Shown here: positions 7,926 through 17,070 of the stretch, piece after piece | Numbering within the stretch: the stretch's first letter is position 1 | Layout of the letters: every line of letters starts with the position of its first letter | Source of the DNA: an uncultured Bacteroidales bacterium | GTDB lineage: Bacteria > Bacteroidota > Bacteroidia > Bacteroidales > Muribaculaceae | DNA: 64,000 nucleotides | NCBI GenBank assembly: GCA_902762385.1 | Contig: CACWNQ010000001.1 | Span: forward strand, 434,001-498,000 | Direction of reading: 5' to 3' | The notes under the pieces: model-generated | Told to the model about the DNA's origin: nothing | Database searches by the model: none | What the model saw: the letters and a program-made list of their open reading frames with translations, nothing else | Made by a program: the position numbers and the translations under genes

Positions 7926-10106
7926 ATGTATAATATTAACGAACTCAGTTCAATGAACGAGGCCGATCTTAAAGATTTGGCCAAATCAATGGGATTGAAG
8001 AAGGTTGATAGTCTCGAGAAAGACGACCTGATCTATCAAATCATCGATCAGCAGGCCATCGACGCTTCTTTAAGTGCCCCCGAAGCTCCCAAGCGCCGTC
8101 GTGGCAAGTCTAAGAAAGACAATAGCGACGAGGCTGCCGAGCCTAAAGCGAAAGAAACCAAAAAGAAATCTGCCAAGAAGAACGACGACAAGCCAAGCAA
8201 AGACAACGCTAAAGCCGATGAGCCTCAGGAACCAGAGGCAGCCGAGCCTCAAAAACGCAAGCGCGGACGCCCTCGCAAGAGCGAGCCCAAGGCCTCTCAG
8301 CAAGAGCAATTGCCAGGACTCGATGTGGCTGCTGCCACCGAGGAGAAAGCCCCCGAGGAGCCCCAAGTTGTCGAGGCTAAGCCCAAGCGTGCTCGCCGCG
8401 AGCGCATCGAGCGCAATGTGGTGCAAGAGACCATCGAATACACCGAGGCTCCTGCCAGCGCTGCTCCCGTTCAGGTCGAGCCCAGCGAGCCAGTAGTCCA
8501 GGCTCCTGTCGAGGAACCCGTCGAGGCTCCTGAGATGCCCGCCGAGCCCGTCGATGGCGACAACGATGATTTCTTCCCCAACGAAGGCTTTGTTGAGCCA
8601 GGCAACGAGATGTTCAATCAGCCCGAGCCATCACGCTTCGGTCCTAGCGACGACTTCATGAGTCTGTTCAACACTAACCCCAATGCATCTATCGGCAAGA
8701 AAGCCAAGCGTAGCGACAACCAGAATAATGGTGGGCAGTTCTATACCAGCGGCCCCATGACTTTCAAGCCCCGCACTCCCGAGGAGCGTGAGCAGGCAGC
8801 ACGCCGCGCCGAGGAGCAACGACGCATCGCGGCCGAGGAAGCTGCTAAGGCCCCTATCTTAATACAAGAGCCCAAGGCCGAGAAAGAGCCTCAACAGCCC
8901 AAGCAGTCTAAGAAAAAGAAAGGCAAGAACCAGCAGGCACAGCAGCAACCTGAGTCATTACTGCCCTATGCTGATGTCACCTATAACTTCGATGGCATCA
9001 TCAATGGCGCTGGTGTGCTCGAGGTGATGCCCGACGGCTACGGCTTCCTGCGCTCTAGCGACTACAACTACCTCACATCGCCCGACGACATCTACGTGCC
9101 ACAGTCGCACATCAAGAACTTTGGTCTCAAGACCGGCGACGTGGTCGAGTGCACTATTCGTCCTCCCAAGGAAGGCGAGAAATACTTCCCAATGGTCGAC
9201 TTGCGACTAATCAATGGGCGAACTCCAGAGTTCGTTCGCGACCGCATTCCTTTCGAGCATCTGGTGCCCTTGTTCCCCAACGAGAAGTTCGACCTCGTTA
9301 ACCACACTCGCCCCAACATCTCTACTCGCATCGTCGACATGTTCTCGCCCATTGGCAAGGGTCAGCGTGGACTCATCGTGGCTCCTCCCAAGACAGGTAA
9401 GACTGTGCTGCTCAAGGATATCGCCAACTCGATATCGGAGAACCACCCCGACACCTACATGATTATCCTGCTCATCGACGAGCGACCCGAGGAGGTTACC
9501 GACATGGCACGCAGCGTTAACGCCGAGGTCATCGCTTCGACCTTCGACGAGCCTGCCGACCGTCATGTGAAGATTGCCGACCTGGTGCTACAGAAGGCTA
9601 AGCGCATGGTTGAATGCGGCCACGACGTAGTGATTCTGCTCGACTCTATCACCCGTCTGGCTCGTGCCTACAACACCATTGCACCTGCTAGTGGTAAAAT
9701 CTTGAGTGGTGGTGTCGACGCCAATGCACTGCAGCGTCCCAAGCGATTCTTCGGTGCCGCACGTAACATCGAGAACGGTGGCAGCCTAACCATCATCGCC
9801 ACAGCGCTTATCGAGACTGGCAGCAAGATGGATGAGGTAATCTTCGAGGAGTTCAAGGGTACTGGCAACATGGAGCTGCAACTCGATCGCAAGCTCAGCA
9901 ACAAGCGCGTGTTCCCAGCTGTCGACATCATGGCTTCGAGCACCCGACGCGACGACCTGCTACTCACGCAAGACACCCTCAACCGCATGTGGATTCTGCG
10001 TCGATACCTCAGCGACCGCAACTCCATCGAAGCTATGGAGTTCATCAAGGAGCGCATGGAGCGCACACGCGACAACGACGAACTGCTGCGCACTATGAAC
10101 GACTAA
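7926..10106 (+). CDS. rho: Transcription termination factor Rho with a large disordered insert
   Basis: Hexameric RNA helicase ending transcription. The N-terminal helical domain covers about residues 1-42 ([23 protein letters not shown]). A low-complexity Lys/Glu/Ala/Pro-rich stretch runs to about 345, with basic patches ([18 protein letters not shown]). The RNA-binding cold-shock domain lies at about 355-430 ([15 protein letters not shown]). The ATPase domain follows, with Walker A APPKTGKT (about 485), Walker B region [16 protein letters not shown], and the C-terminal [21 protein letters not shown]. At 726 aa it is about 300 longer than E. coli Rho. Large disordered inserts are a known Bacteroidetes trait, and in Bacteroides thetaiotaomicron the insert is reported to drive phase separation. 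A strong terminator follows. Confidence 0.97.
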   Translation: MYNINELSSMNEADLKDLAKSMGLKKVDSLEKDDLIYQIIDQQAIDASLSAPEAPKRRRGKSKKDNSDEAAEPKAKETKKKSAKKNDDKPSKDNAKADEPQEPEAAEPQKRKRGRPRKSEPKASQQEQLPGLDVAAATEEKAPEEPQVVEAKPKRARRERIERNVVQETIEYTEAPASAAPVQVEPSEPVVQAPVEEPVEAPEMPAEPVDGDNDDFFPNEGFVEPGNEMFNQPEPSRFGPSDDFMSLFNTNPNASIGKKAKRSDNQNNGGQFYTSGPMTFKPRTPEEREQAARRAEEQRRIAAEEAAKAPILIQEPKAEKEPQQPKQSKKKKGKNQQAQQQPESLLPYADVTYNFDGIINGAGVLEVMPDGYGFLRSSDYNYLTSPDDIYVPQSHIKNFGLKTGDVVECTIRPPKEGEKYFPMVDLRLINGRTPEFVRDRIPFEHLVPLFPNEKFDLVNHTRPNISTRIVDMFSPIGKGQRGLIVAPPKTGKTVLLKDIANSISENHPDTYMIILLIDERPEEVTDMARSVNAEVIASTFDEPADRHVKIADLVLQKAKRMVECGHDVVILLDSITRLARAYNTIAPASGKILSGGVDANALQRPKRFFGAARNIENGGSLTIIATALIETGSKMDEVIFEEFKGTGNMELQLDRKLSNKRVFPAVDIMASSTRRDDLLLTQDTLNRMWILRRYLSDRNSIEAMEFIKERMERTRDNDELLRTMND

Positions 10107-10128
10107 TCGTTTTAAAAAACGTTATCGC

Positions 10129-10167
10129 ATCACCCCTTCTAAACTGTTTAGAGGGGGTGATTTTTTA
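10129..10167 (+). terminator. Intrinsic terminator after rho
   Basis: Fifteen-base-pair stem (10129-10143 with 10147-10161; ATCACCCC pairs with GGGGTGAT), one G-T pair, 3-nt loop CTG, then TTTTTTA. Confidence 0.9.
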
Positions 10168-10389
10168 TAATAGCACGGATTCTTGGGATCAAAGGAATCA
10201 CTTACGAATTGTAAGCAGGCATTTCCTAAAACAGGACTGTGTGGGACACTTTTTAATTTTTTTATTTTTGCGTTTTGAGGGTTTGTAGTCATAGTTGCTG
10301 ATTTTAGTTTCATATGTAAATGGGCAATGGTCATGATGCTTAACATTTGATAGTGGGTGGGACAGTTTGGGCAAGTTACAAATTGTAAA

Positions 10390-10508
10390 GAGGAAGGAGG
10401 AAGGAAGGAGGAAGTAAGAAGTAGGAAGTGGGAAGTAAGTAGTAAGTAGTAAGTAGTAAGTTGTAAGTTGTAAGTTGTAAGTAATAAGTAGTAAGAAGTA
10501 AGAAGTGT
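10390..10508. repeat. Purine-rich and heptanucleotide microsatellite
   Basis: From 10390 the plus strand is almost all A/G with T at intervals (AGGAAGGAGGAAGGAAGGAGG). From about 10432 it becomes a 7-bp tandem tract: TAAGTAG, TAAGTAG, TAAGTAG, TAAGTTG three times, then TAAGTAA, TAAGTAG, TAAGAAG units to about 10508. The whole gap 10168-10767 holds no gene I can support. Besides this tract it is AT-rich. Confidence 0.8.
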
Positions 10509-10741
10509 GTGGTGTTTCATGGTGTTATAGATTTATGGCGTTATATATATCAATGTACGTGTGGGTGTGCGCAAAGGTAATGATGTGGCAATTGAGAAAC
10601 AACATTAAAAAAAGAGGGAAATGAATTGCAAATTAATATATTTTATATTTAATGTGCTTAATTTTTGCACCATCAGTAGATAATTTTGCAAAATGTTGAT
10701 AACTCTTTTTTAAGAAATATCTTCAAGTGTGTTTTTATCCT

Positions 10742-10749
10742 TATATTTG
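10742..10749 (+). promoter_or_regulatory. Candidate -7 box of the cas operon
   Basis: TATATTTG fits TAnnTTTG and lies 18 nt before the cas3 ATG. No TTTG is present at the usual -33 distance, so confidence is limited. It is the only consensus-like box close to cas3. Confidence 0.35.
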
Positions 10750-10767
10750 TAAACTATTTTTTTCAAC

Positions 10768-12930
10768 ATGATAATATCTCATATTAAAGAACTAAATGGG
10801 AATCAGCAATGGCTTCTTCAGTCTAATGAGGAACACAGTAAAAATGTAGCCATTCTTGCAGAAAGATTTGCCTCAAAGTTTGGTTTTGGGCAAATTGGTA
10901 AATTATTGGGATTATTACATGATAAAGGTAAGGAGCAAGAAGCCTTTCAAAATCATATAAAAAGTTCATCGGGTTACAATTCAACTCTAAAAGATGTGCG
11001 AGTTGAGCATGCCTATGTAGGAGCGCTTTTGTCTAGAAAACAGTTTCCCCAATTTGATAACATAATTGGGCCTGAGATTTATGGGCATCATTCTGGGTTG
11101 CACGACTACAATGAATATGAAGAAGTCTTGAATAGAGATATACCAAGTGATGTTGATGACTCCCCAATTGATGTCAAATTCCAGATTCCTTCTGGAATGA
11201 AAAACATAAAAGAAGCTTCCGATTGCCACAACTTAATAAGAGTTTTGTTCTCTTGTCTTGTTGATGCCGATTATCTAGACACTGAAGCGTTCATGAATAA
11301 GCGAAACTCAGTTCAACGAGGAATAGCAGATAAATTGGTATCACTAAAACCATTGCTTGACGACTTTCTTTTTAAATTGAAAAAGAACGCTAAAGACACA
11401 CCTGTAAATAGAATTAGAAATCAAGTACAGCAGCGCTGCCTTGAGATGTCATCTCATGATACAGGCTTTTATAGCTTAACTGTGCCAACAGGAGGAGGTA
11501 AAACCCTATCATCTCTTGTATGGGCAATAAATCATGCAATTGTTCACAATAAAGAAAGAGTGATTATTGCCATACCTTATACTAGTATTATCACTCAAAC
11601 AGCAGCTATATTACGTTCAATCTTTGGCGACAAGAATGTGCTAGAACACCATTCAAACGTAGATTTTGATAGCATTAGAGATAAAGAACTATCGGAACAA
11701 TTGCGTTTGGCGACCGAGAATTGGGATTATCCAATTGTTGTTACAACCAATGTGCAACTATTTGAATCAATGTTCTCAAATCGCCCAAAAGATTGTCGCA
11801 AGTTGCACAATATCACCAACAGCATTGTAATTCTTGATGAGGTCCAAACATTACCTCTTCAATATTTACAACCAATAATTGACAGTTTAAAGAGCTATAA
11901 CCGGTTATTCTCAACTTCAGTTTTGTTGACCACTGCTAGTTTGCCAGCATTAAATGATGACTTCATAACAAATTCGATAAAACTTAAAGGCATTAATAAC
12001 TTAATAGAGATAATACCTGAAGATTTTGAGCTTCACAAAAAACTCAAACGAGTTGAGTTACATTTTAACTACGAGAAGTCAAGTCATGATGAGATAGCTC
12101 AAAAACTAGAAATAGAGAATCGTGTGCTATGTATTGTAAACACTCGAAAGCATGCGCAAGCGATTTTCAATCGTCTTTCTCATGATGGACTGTCTTATCA
12201 CTTGTCGAGGATGATGTGTTCAGCTCATATCAAAAAGACGATAGATGAGATAAAACATGCTTTGAAAGAAACGAGCAACAAGAAGATTATAGTTGTTGCT
12301 ACACAACTTATTGAAGCGGGAGTTGATATTGATTTTCCTATTGTATATAGGCAAGAAGCAGGCTTAGATTCAGTTCTTCAAGCAGCGGGTCGTTGCAATA
12401 GAGAAGGGAATCTAGAAATCGGTCACACTACTGTTTTCTCCCTTGGTTCAAATCCTCCAGGAATGATTTCAAATGCAACAAGTGCATTAAAGAACATGCT
12501 TAATGTTGAAGACTGGTTTGCACCAAAGACTATGATTGACTATTTCCATCAATTATATGTAAGAACTGATGATTTTGACAAACATAAACTGTCATCATAT
12601 CTATATGACCCTTCAAGCATTTGCTTTAAAACGGCATCTCAAAATTTCAAATTGATTGAAGATAATGGAGTAAGTATAATTGTCAATTACGAAGATAGTT
12701 CACAGCTTGTGGAACAATTGCGCAAAGAAGGTGTTAGTTATTCTCTTATGCGAAAGCTTGGTCAGTTCTCTGTCACTGTAACTCAAAGTGACTTTGATAA
12801 ATTAAACAACGCTGGATTTATTGAAGAAATAATTGAAGGGATATACTATATCCCTGATGCAAAACAATATGACAACAAAGTTGGGTTAACACTCAACAAC
12901 CATTGGTTAGACGAATTATTAATTAAATAA
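10768..12930 (+). CDS. cas3: CRISPR type I-C Cas3 nuclease-helicase
   Basis: Degrades the displaced target strand after Cascade binding. The N-terminal HD nuclease domain shows EEHSK (His23), LLHDKGK (His51-Asp52), VEHAY (His81) and GHHSG (His107-108), so all expected metal ligands appear present. The superfamily 2 helicase carries Walker A VPTGGGKT (about 239-246), the DEVQ box in VILDEVQTLP (about 357-360), ATQLIEAGVDIDF and motif VI QAAGRCNREG. Length 720 aa is usual for type I-C. It is first of four same-strand genes, ending 8 bp before cas5. GC content looks clearly lower than in the flanking housekeeping genes and in cas7. Confidence 0.93.
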   Translation: MIISHIKELNGNQQWLLQSNEEHSKNVAILAERFASKFGFGQIGKLLGLLHDKGKEQEAFQNHIKSSSGYNSTLKDVRVEHAYVGALLSRKQFPQFDNIIGPEIYGHHSGLHDYNEYEEVLNRDIPSDVDDSPIDVKFQIPSGMKNIKEASDCHNLIRVLFSCLVDADYLDTEAFMNKRNSVQRGIADKLVSLKPLLDDFLFKLKKNAKDTPVNRIRNQVQQRCLEMSSHDTGFYSLTVPTGGGKTLSSLVWAINHAIVHNKERVIIAIPYTSIITQTAAILRSIFGDKNVLEHHSNVDFDSIRDKELSEQLRLATENWDYPIVVTTNVQLFESMFSNRPKDCRKLHNITNSIVILDEVQTLPLQYLQPIIDSLKSYNRLFSTSVLLTTASLPALNDDFITNSIKLKGINNLIEIIPEDFELHKKLKRVELHFNYEKSSHDEIAQKLEIENRVLCIVNTRKHAQAIFNRLSHDGLSYHLSRMMCSAHIKKTIDEIKHALKETSNKKIIVVATQLIEAGVDIDFPIVYRQEAGLDSVLQAAGRCNREGNLEIGHTTVFSLGSNPPGMISNATSALKNMLNVEDWFAPKTMIDYFHQLYVRTDDFDKHKLSSYLYDPSSICFKTASQNFKLIEDNGVSIIVNYEDSSQLVEQLRKEGVSYSLMRKLGQFSVTVTQSDFDKLNNAGFIEEIIEGIYYIPDAKQYDNKVGLTLNNHWLDELLIK

Positions 12931-12938
12931 CAAAATAT

Positions 12939-13613
12939 ATGGATTATTTTGATAAAGAATATTGCATTGAGGTGTGGGGTGATATGGCATGCTTCACACG
13001 TCCCGAACTGAAAGTCGAGAGGGTGAGCTACGATGTTATCACGCCCTCTGCGGCCCGAGCGATATTTGATGCAATCTTTTGGAAACCGGCTATCAAATGG
13101 CAGGTAACAAAGATTGAGGTTCTTAGTCCCATCAAGTGGACTTCTATAAGGAGAAATGAGGTGGGGGCAGTAGGTTCTTTGCAAAAGAGTCAAATTTTCA
13201 TTGAAGATGCCCGTCAGCAAAAGAATTCATTATTGCTTAAGGATGTACGTTACCGTCTTTATGCAACGCTTGTCTATATACCACCTAGAGAGCGCAAAGC
13301 AGAATCTCGAGCGGCAGGTCCTGATGAAAACCCAGGCAAGTATCAAGCCATGTTTGAGCGTAGGGCTGGAAAAGGACAATGCTTCAATCAACCTTATCTG
13401 GGCACTCGCGAGTTCTCGGCATCATTCAAGCTCATTAAAAATGATGCAGAAAAAATCATTCAGCCAATAAACGAAGACCGTGATTTAGGTATAATGCTAT
13501 ATGATATGGATTTCACCAATCCTGAAGATATTCAAGCTATGTACTATCGTGCGAATATGAAAAAAGGAGTAATTATTGTTCCACCTATTAATAGCGAGGA
13601 GGTGCTAAGATGA
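12939..13613 (+). CDS. cas5c: Type I-C Cas5 (Cas5d), Cascade subunit and crRNA endonuclease
   Basis: In type I-C, which lacks Cas6, Cas5 cuts the pre-crRNA. The start MDYFDKEYCIEVWGDMACFTRPELKVERVSYDV.. matches the family opening, including the G-F-P-like strand and the PSAARAIFDAIFWKPAIKW segment. The conserved INxIKxTSIRRNE-like block is seen as VLSPIKWTSIRRNEV. The QQKNSLLLKDVRY segment (about 93-105) aligns with the region that carries the catalytic Lys-His pair in the Bacillus halodurans enzyme; here the pair reads Lys95-Asn96. Tyr31 is a candidate for the catalytic Tyr. 224 aa is normal. The stop overlaps the cas8 ATG (ATGA at 13610-13613). Confidence 0.92.
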   Translation: MDYFDKEYCIEVWGDMACFTRPELKVERVSYDVITPSAARAIFDAIFWKPAIKWQVTKIEVLSPIKWTSIRRNEVGAVGSLQKSQIFIEDARQQKNSLLLKDVRYRLYATLVYIPPRERKAESRAAGPDENPGKYQAMFERRAGKGQCFNQPYLGTREFSASFKLIKNDAEKIIQPINEDRDLGIMLYDMDFTNPEDIQAMYYRANMKKGVIIVPPINSEEVLR

Positions 13614-15352
13614 TTCTAAAAGCTCTATATGAATATTACCACCGATGTGGTGATTTAGCACCTATCGGTATGGAGTTCAAAGAAATTGCTTTTGTTATTG
13701 TCATTGATGATAATGGTAAATTCCTAAGGTTGGAAGACTGTAGAATTGACAATAAAAACGCTAAGAAATTCTTAGTTGTCAAAGGCGCTAGAACATCAGC
13801 CCCAAAACCTTACTTGTTTTGGGATAATGTTGAATATGTGCTTAATTACACTCCAGCTCATAAAGAAATCCTAAGTGATGAGAATAATACGAAGCTCTTA
13901 AACTCTATCAAAAAGTCAAAAATAAAACATGATTTATTTGTTCAGCAATGTGAGAGGATATCACAAAAACATCCATCCAACAAAGCTTTCAAAGCCGTAT
14001 CTTTGTTTTACAAAAACACTGGAATTGATCAATTAAAGGATTCTGATTTATGGGAGGAAATCGAAAAAAAACCAACTGTTAATCTATCATTCAGAATAAA
14101 TGGAGCCTTACAAATTGTTGCTGAAGATGAGTTGTTAAGTGGAGAATCCTTTGATGATGAAGATGATAGTATTAATGCAATTTGTTTAGTTACTGGAAAC
14201 CTGTCAAAGTGTGTCAACAAAACTACCGCAACTCCTATCATAGGAAGTCAAGCTGTTGCAAAACTTGTCGCATTCCAAGTAAATTCAGGCTATGATTCTT
14301 ATGGAAAATCAAAAGGTTCAAATGCATCAATTTCTGTTGAGGCCGAAGCTTGCTACACAACTGCACTAAACAGATTGTTGCAGAAAGATTCTCTGAATAA
14401 GTTTACTATTGGAAATCGAACTTTCGTTTTTTGGGCATCAAGTAATGATGAGGCTTCAAAACAAGTGGAGAGTTGCTTCTACAACTTTCTCACAAATCTA
14501 AAAAATGATGACCCAAATCGACGAATTCATGAGGTGAGACAAGTTTTCAACTCAATTTATTCTGGTCATCTTACAGTTCAAAATAAAGACAAGTTTTATA
14601 TTTTGGGCTTAGCACCAAACTCGGCGCGAATTGCTGTGATTTATTGGCGTGAAACGACAATAAAGGATTTTGCAGAAAAGATTTTGAGGCATTTTGGTGA
14701 TTTTGAGATTAAAGATACAAGAAAAGAGCAGAAACCTTATTATGGTATCTATAATATAATAAGTACTGTTGCTTTGCAAGGTAAAGAAAGCAATGTCTCT
14801 CCCAACTTAGTGGAAGCAGTAATGAAAAGTATTATAGAGGGTATTCCTTATCCTTATAGTTTATTCAGTTCTTGCATTAGGAGGATTAAGGCAGAAACCG
14901 ATAAAGATATTCTTATAACTCGTGCAGCAATATTGAAAGCATATTTAAACAGAAGAAATAATATTAACACTAAAGAAATAGAAAAAATGTTAGACAGAAC
15001 AAATGACAACATTGGCTACCTATGTGGAAGATTATTTGCCACAATGGTAAAGATTCAAGAAGAAGCCAACAACATTAGTACGATTCGTGAGCGTTACATG
15101 AACTCGGCATCAACAACACCAGCAGCTGTTTTTGCCAATCTCCTGAACTTGTCAGTTCATCATGAAGACAAGTTGAATGCTGGCCGAAAGGTTCAGTTTG
15201 AGCAACTAAAGAGTGAAATTCTTGACAAGATGACCTCTAATGGATTCCCTGCACACCTTGATGTTAACGACCAAGCTCGCTTTTTCGTTGGCTACTATCA
15301 TCAGCGCCAAGATTTTTTCACCAAGAAGGAAGAAAAAAACAATAATGACTAA
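13610..15352 (+). CDS. cas8c: Type I-C Cas8 (Csd1), large Cascade subunit
   Basis: Large subunit that recognises PAM and target DNA. The opening MILKALYEYYHRCGDLAPIGMEFKEIAFVIVIDDNGKFLRLEDCR is the typical Csd1 start. Later blocks include CLVTGNLSKCVNKTTATPIIG, KLVAFQVNSGYDSYGKSKGSNASISVEAEACYTTALNRLL, and IYSGHLTVQNKDKFYILGLAPNSARIAVIYW. A helical C-terminal part follows, with VHHEDKLNAGRKVQFE and GFPAHLDVNDQARFFVGYYHQRQDFF. At 580 aa it is full length. It is translationally coupled to cas5 by the ATGA overlap and ends 26 bp before cas7. It is AT-rich: one sampled 60-nt line had about 28% GC. Confidence 0.93.
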   Translation: MILKALYEYYHRCGDLAPIGMEFKEIAFVIVIDDNGKFLRLEDCRIDNKNAKKFLVVKGARTSAPKPYLFWDNVEYVLNYTPAHKEILSDENNTKLLNSIKKSKIKHDLFVQQCERISQKHPSNKAFKAVSLFYKNTGIDQLKDSDLWEEIEKKPTVNLSFRINGALQIVAEDELLSGESFDDEDDSINAICLVTGNLSKCVNKTTATPIIGSQAVAKLVAFQVNSGYDSYGKSKGSNASISVEAEACYTTALNRLLQKDSLNKFTIGNRTFVFWASSNDEASKQVESCFYNFLTNLKNDDPNRRIHEVRQVFNSIYSGHLTVQNKDKFYILGLAPNSARIAVIYWRETTIKDFAEKILRHFGDFEIKDTRKEQKPYYGIYNIISTVALQGKESNVSPNLVEAVMKSIIEGIPYPYSLFSSCIRRIKAETDKDILITRAAILKAYLNRRNNINTKEIEKMLDRTNDNIGYLCGRLFATMVKIQEEANNISTIRERYMNSASTTPAAVFANLLNLSVHHEDKLNAGRKVQFEQLKSEILDKMTSNGFPAHLDVNDQARFFVGYYHQRQDFFTKKEEKNNND

Positions 15353-15378
15353 TTATAAATCTTTAAAATAGAAATGTT

Positions 15379-16239
15379 ATGGCTAAATTAAAAAACCGTT
15401 ATGATTTTGTGTACATCTTTGATGTGCAAGATGGAAATCCAAATGGGGATCCTGATGCTGGTAACTTACCGCGCATCGATGCCGAAACAGGCATGGGACT
15501 TGTAACTGATGTGTGCTTAAAACGTAAAGTACGCAACTATGTACAAATTGCTAAAAACTGCTCTGAGGGATATGATATCTTTATTAAAGAGAAGGCCGTC
15601 CTTAATAGCAGTATTGACGCCTCTTTTGAGGAAAAAGGTGTAAAGGACGAGAAGGACGAAGCCAAAAAGCGCCTTGCCGCAAGAGATGTTATGTGCAAGA
15701 AATTCTATGATGTGAGAACTTTTGGCGCAGTGATGTCAACAGGCAAAAATGCAGGTCAAGTGAGAGGACCTATCCAAATGACATTTGCCCGTTCGGTAGA
15801 CCAAATCACCAGTTTAGAGCACTCTATAACCAGAATTGCTGTTGCCACCGAGGCCGAAGCAAAGAAAATGGGAGGCGACAATCACACTATGGGACGCAAA
15901 TCAACAGTACCCTATGGTCTTTATGTTTGCCATGGGTTTGTGTCGGCCAATCTTGCTAATCAATCTGGATTTAGCGAAGAGGACTTGTCTCTCTTTTGGG
16001 ATGCTTTGATCAACATGTTTGACGCCGACCGCTCGGCGGCCCGTGGATTGATGAGCGCTCAAAAACTCATTGTCTTCAAGCATGAATCAGAGCTAGGCAA
16101 CGCTCCTGCTCACAAACTATTTGATTTAGTGAAAGTCGAGAGAACCAGCGAAGGAGTTGCTCGCTCTTTCAAAGACTACTCGGTGACCATTGACAAGGAT
16201 AACCTTCCCAATGGTGTGGCAGTTGAAGAGTTAATTTAA
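15379..16239 (+). CDS. cas7c: Type I-C Cas7 (Csd2), Cascade backbone subunit
   Basis: Forms the crRNA-binding filament of Cascade. Family blocks are [26 protein letters not shown] at the N terminus, [30 protein letters not shown] (about 112-140), and [23 protein letters not shown]. The [18 protein letters not shown]-like helix is also present ([18 protein letters not shown]). At 286 aa it is intact. It is the last cas gene: the first CRISPR repeat starts 11 bp after its stop, where cas4, cas1, cas2 and a leader would normally lie. GC is visibly higher than in cas3 and cas8. Confidence 0.95.
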   Translation: MAKLKNRYDFVYIFDVQDGNPNGDPDAGNLPRIDAETGMGLVTDVCLKRKVRNYVQIAKNCSEGYDIFIKEKAVLNSSIDASFEEKGVKDEKDEAKKRLAARDVMCKKFYDVRTFGAVMSTGKNAGQVRGPIQMTFARSVDQITSLEHSITRIAVATEAEAKKMGGDNHTMGRKSTVPYGLYVCHGFVSANLANQSGFSEEDLSLFWDALINMFDADRSAARGLMSAQKLIVFKHESELGNAPAHKLFDLVKVERTSEGVARSFKDYSVTIDKDNLPNGVAVEELI

Positions 16240-16250
16240 TATGAGAATAA

Positions 16251-17070
16251 GTCGCACCCTATACGGGTGCGTGGATTGAAACCGAGGTAATCTCGACTTC
16301 TGGCACATGGGACGTGGTCGCACCCTATACGGGTGCGTGGATTGAAACCTCTGCTTTCGGATGACGAGAAACTGACGAAGGAGGTCGCACCCTATATGGG
16401 TGCGTGGATTGAAACAGCACGATAGACAAGGGAGTTGCCACGATGCTTGAGTCGCACCCTATACGGGTGCGTGGATTGAAACATCTTTTTATATGCGTCC
16501 ACTTCCGGGGCGAGGTTGTCGCGCCCCTCGTGGGCGCGTGGATTGAAACACTCCGAGTGCTGCCCATGTCTTGGGGCCAACGGTCGCACCCTATACGGGT
16601 GCGTGGATTGAAACTGCTTATCCGAGCCGCAGAAGACGGCGTGGCGCGTCGCACCCTATACGGGTGCGTGGATTGAAACTTTGTACCTAATCGTTTGCTC
16701 TGGGATGAATGGGTCGCACCCTATACGGGTGCGTGGATTGAAACAGCCATCCAGGTGTGATGTCTTGGAACTCCAACCGTCGCACCCTATACGGGTGCGT
16801 GGGTTGAAACGTCACGGGTGGTGCGCTGCTAGGCATCGCCACATACGTCGCTCCCCGCACGGGCGCGTGGGTTGAAACTACATCAAGGGTGTTGACTGGT
16901 ACACCGATTTGGTCGCGCCCCACACGGGCGCGTGGGTTGAAACGGCTTACAGGAACGGTTTTGCGAATATAATTATTTCGCGCCCCACATGGGCGCGTGG
17001 GTTGAAACCCCGATTTTGCTAACCTTGGTGAACAAGAAGTTAAGTCGCACTCATATATCTATGGGTGCGA
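16251..17070 (+). CRISPR. Type I-C CRISPR array, 12 repeats plus a degenerate terminal repeat, 12 spacers
   Basis: 32-bp repeats start at 16251, 16317, 16384, 16451, 16518, 16583, 16648, 16713, 16779, 16847, 16912 and 16977. Spacers are 33-36 bp. The main form begins GTCGCACCC, has loop TATAC, then GGGTGC, and ends GTGGATTGAAAC; this is a typical type I-C repeat. Repeats 5, 10, 11 and 12 instead carry a GCGCCC/GGGCGC-type stem (repeat 10 has GCTCCC), and repeats 9-12 end GTGGGTTGAAAC. The degenerate thirteenth unit lies at 17044-17070. The ATTGAAAC/GTTGAAAC ends show that crRNAs are read from the plus strand, as the cas genes are. Degeneracy at the far end makes the cas7 side the leader-proximal end, yet no leader is present. 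No spacer target could be identified in this window by eye. Confidence 0.97.

Noticed and set aside
8070-8496. Leu-rich and Pro/Ser-rich frames inside rho
   Set aside because: They are shadows of the low-complexity, GC-rich insert of Rho in other frames.
10168-10390. Possible small RNA or mobile element remnant between rho and the microsatellite
   Set aside because: No terminal repeats, no transposase fragments and no convincing promoter-hairpin pair were seen.
10122-10520. 132-aa minus-strand frame rich in Leu-Thr-Tyr repeats
   Set aside because: It is the translation of the 7-bp microsatellite and of the rho terminator region, with no start or domain support.
16325-16923. Frames in the CRISPR array with repeated SHPIRVRGLK or FNPRTRIG motifs
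   Set aside because: These are translations of the 32-bp repeats and not proteins.
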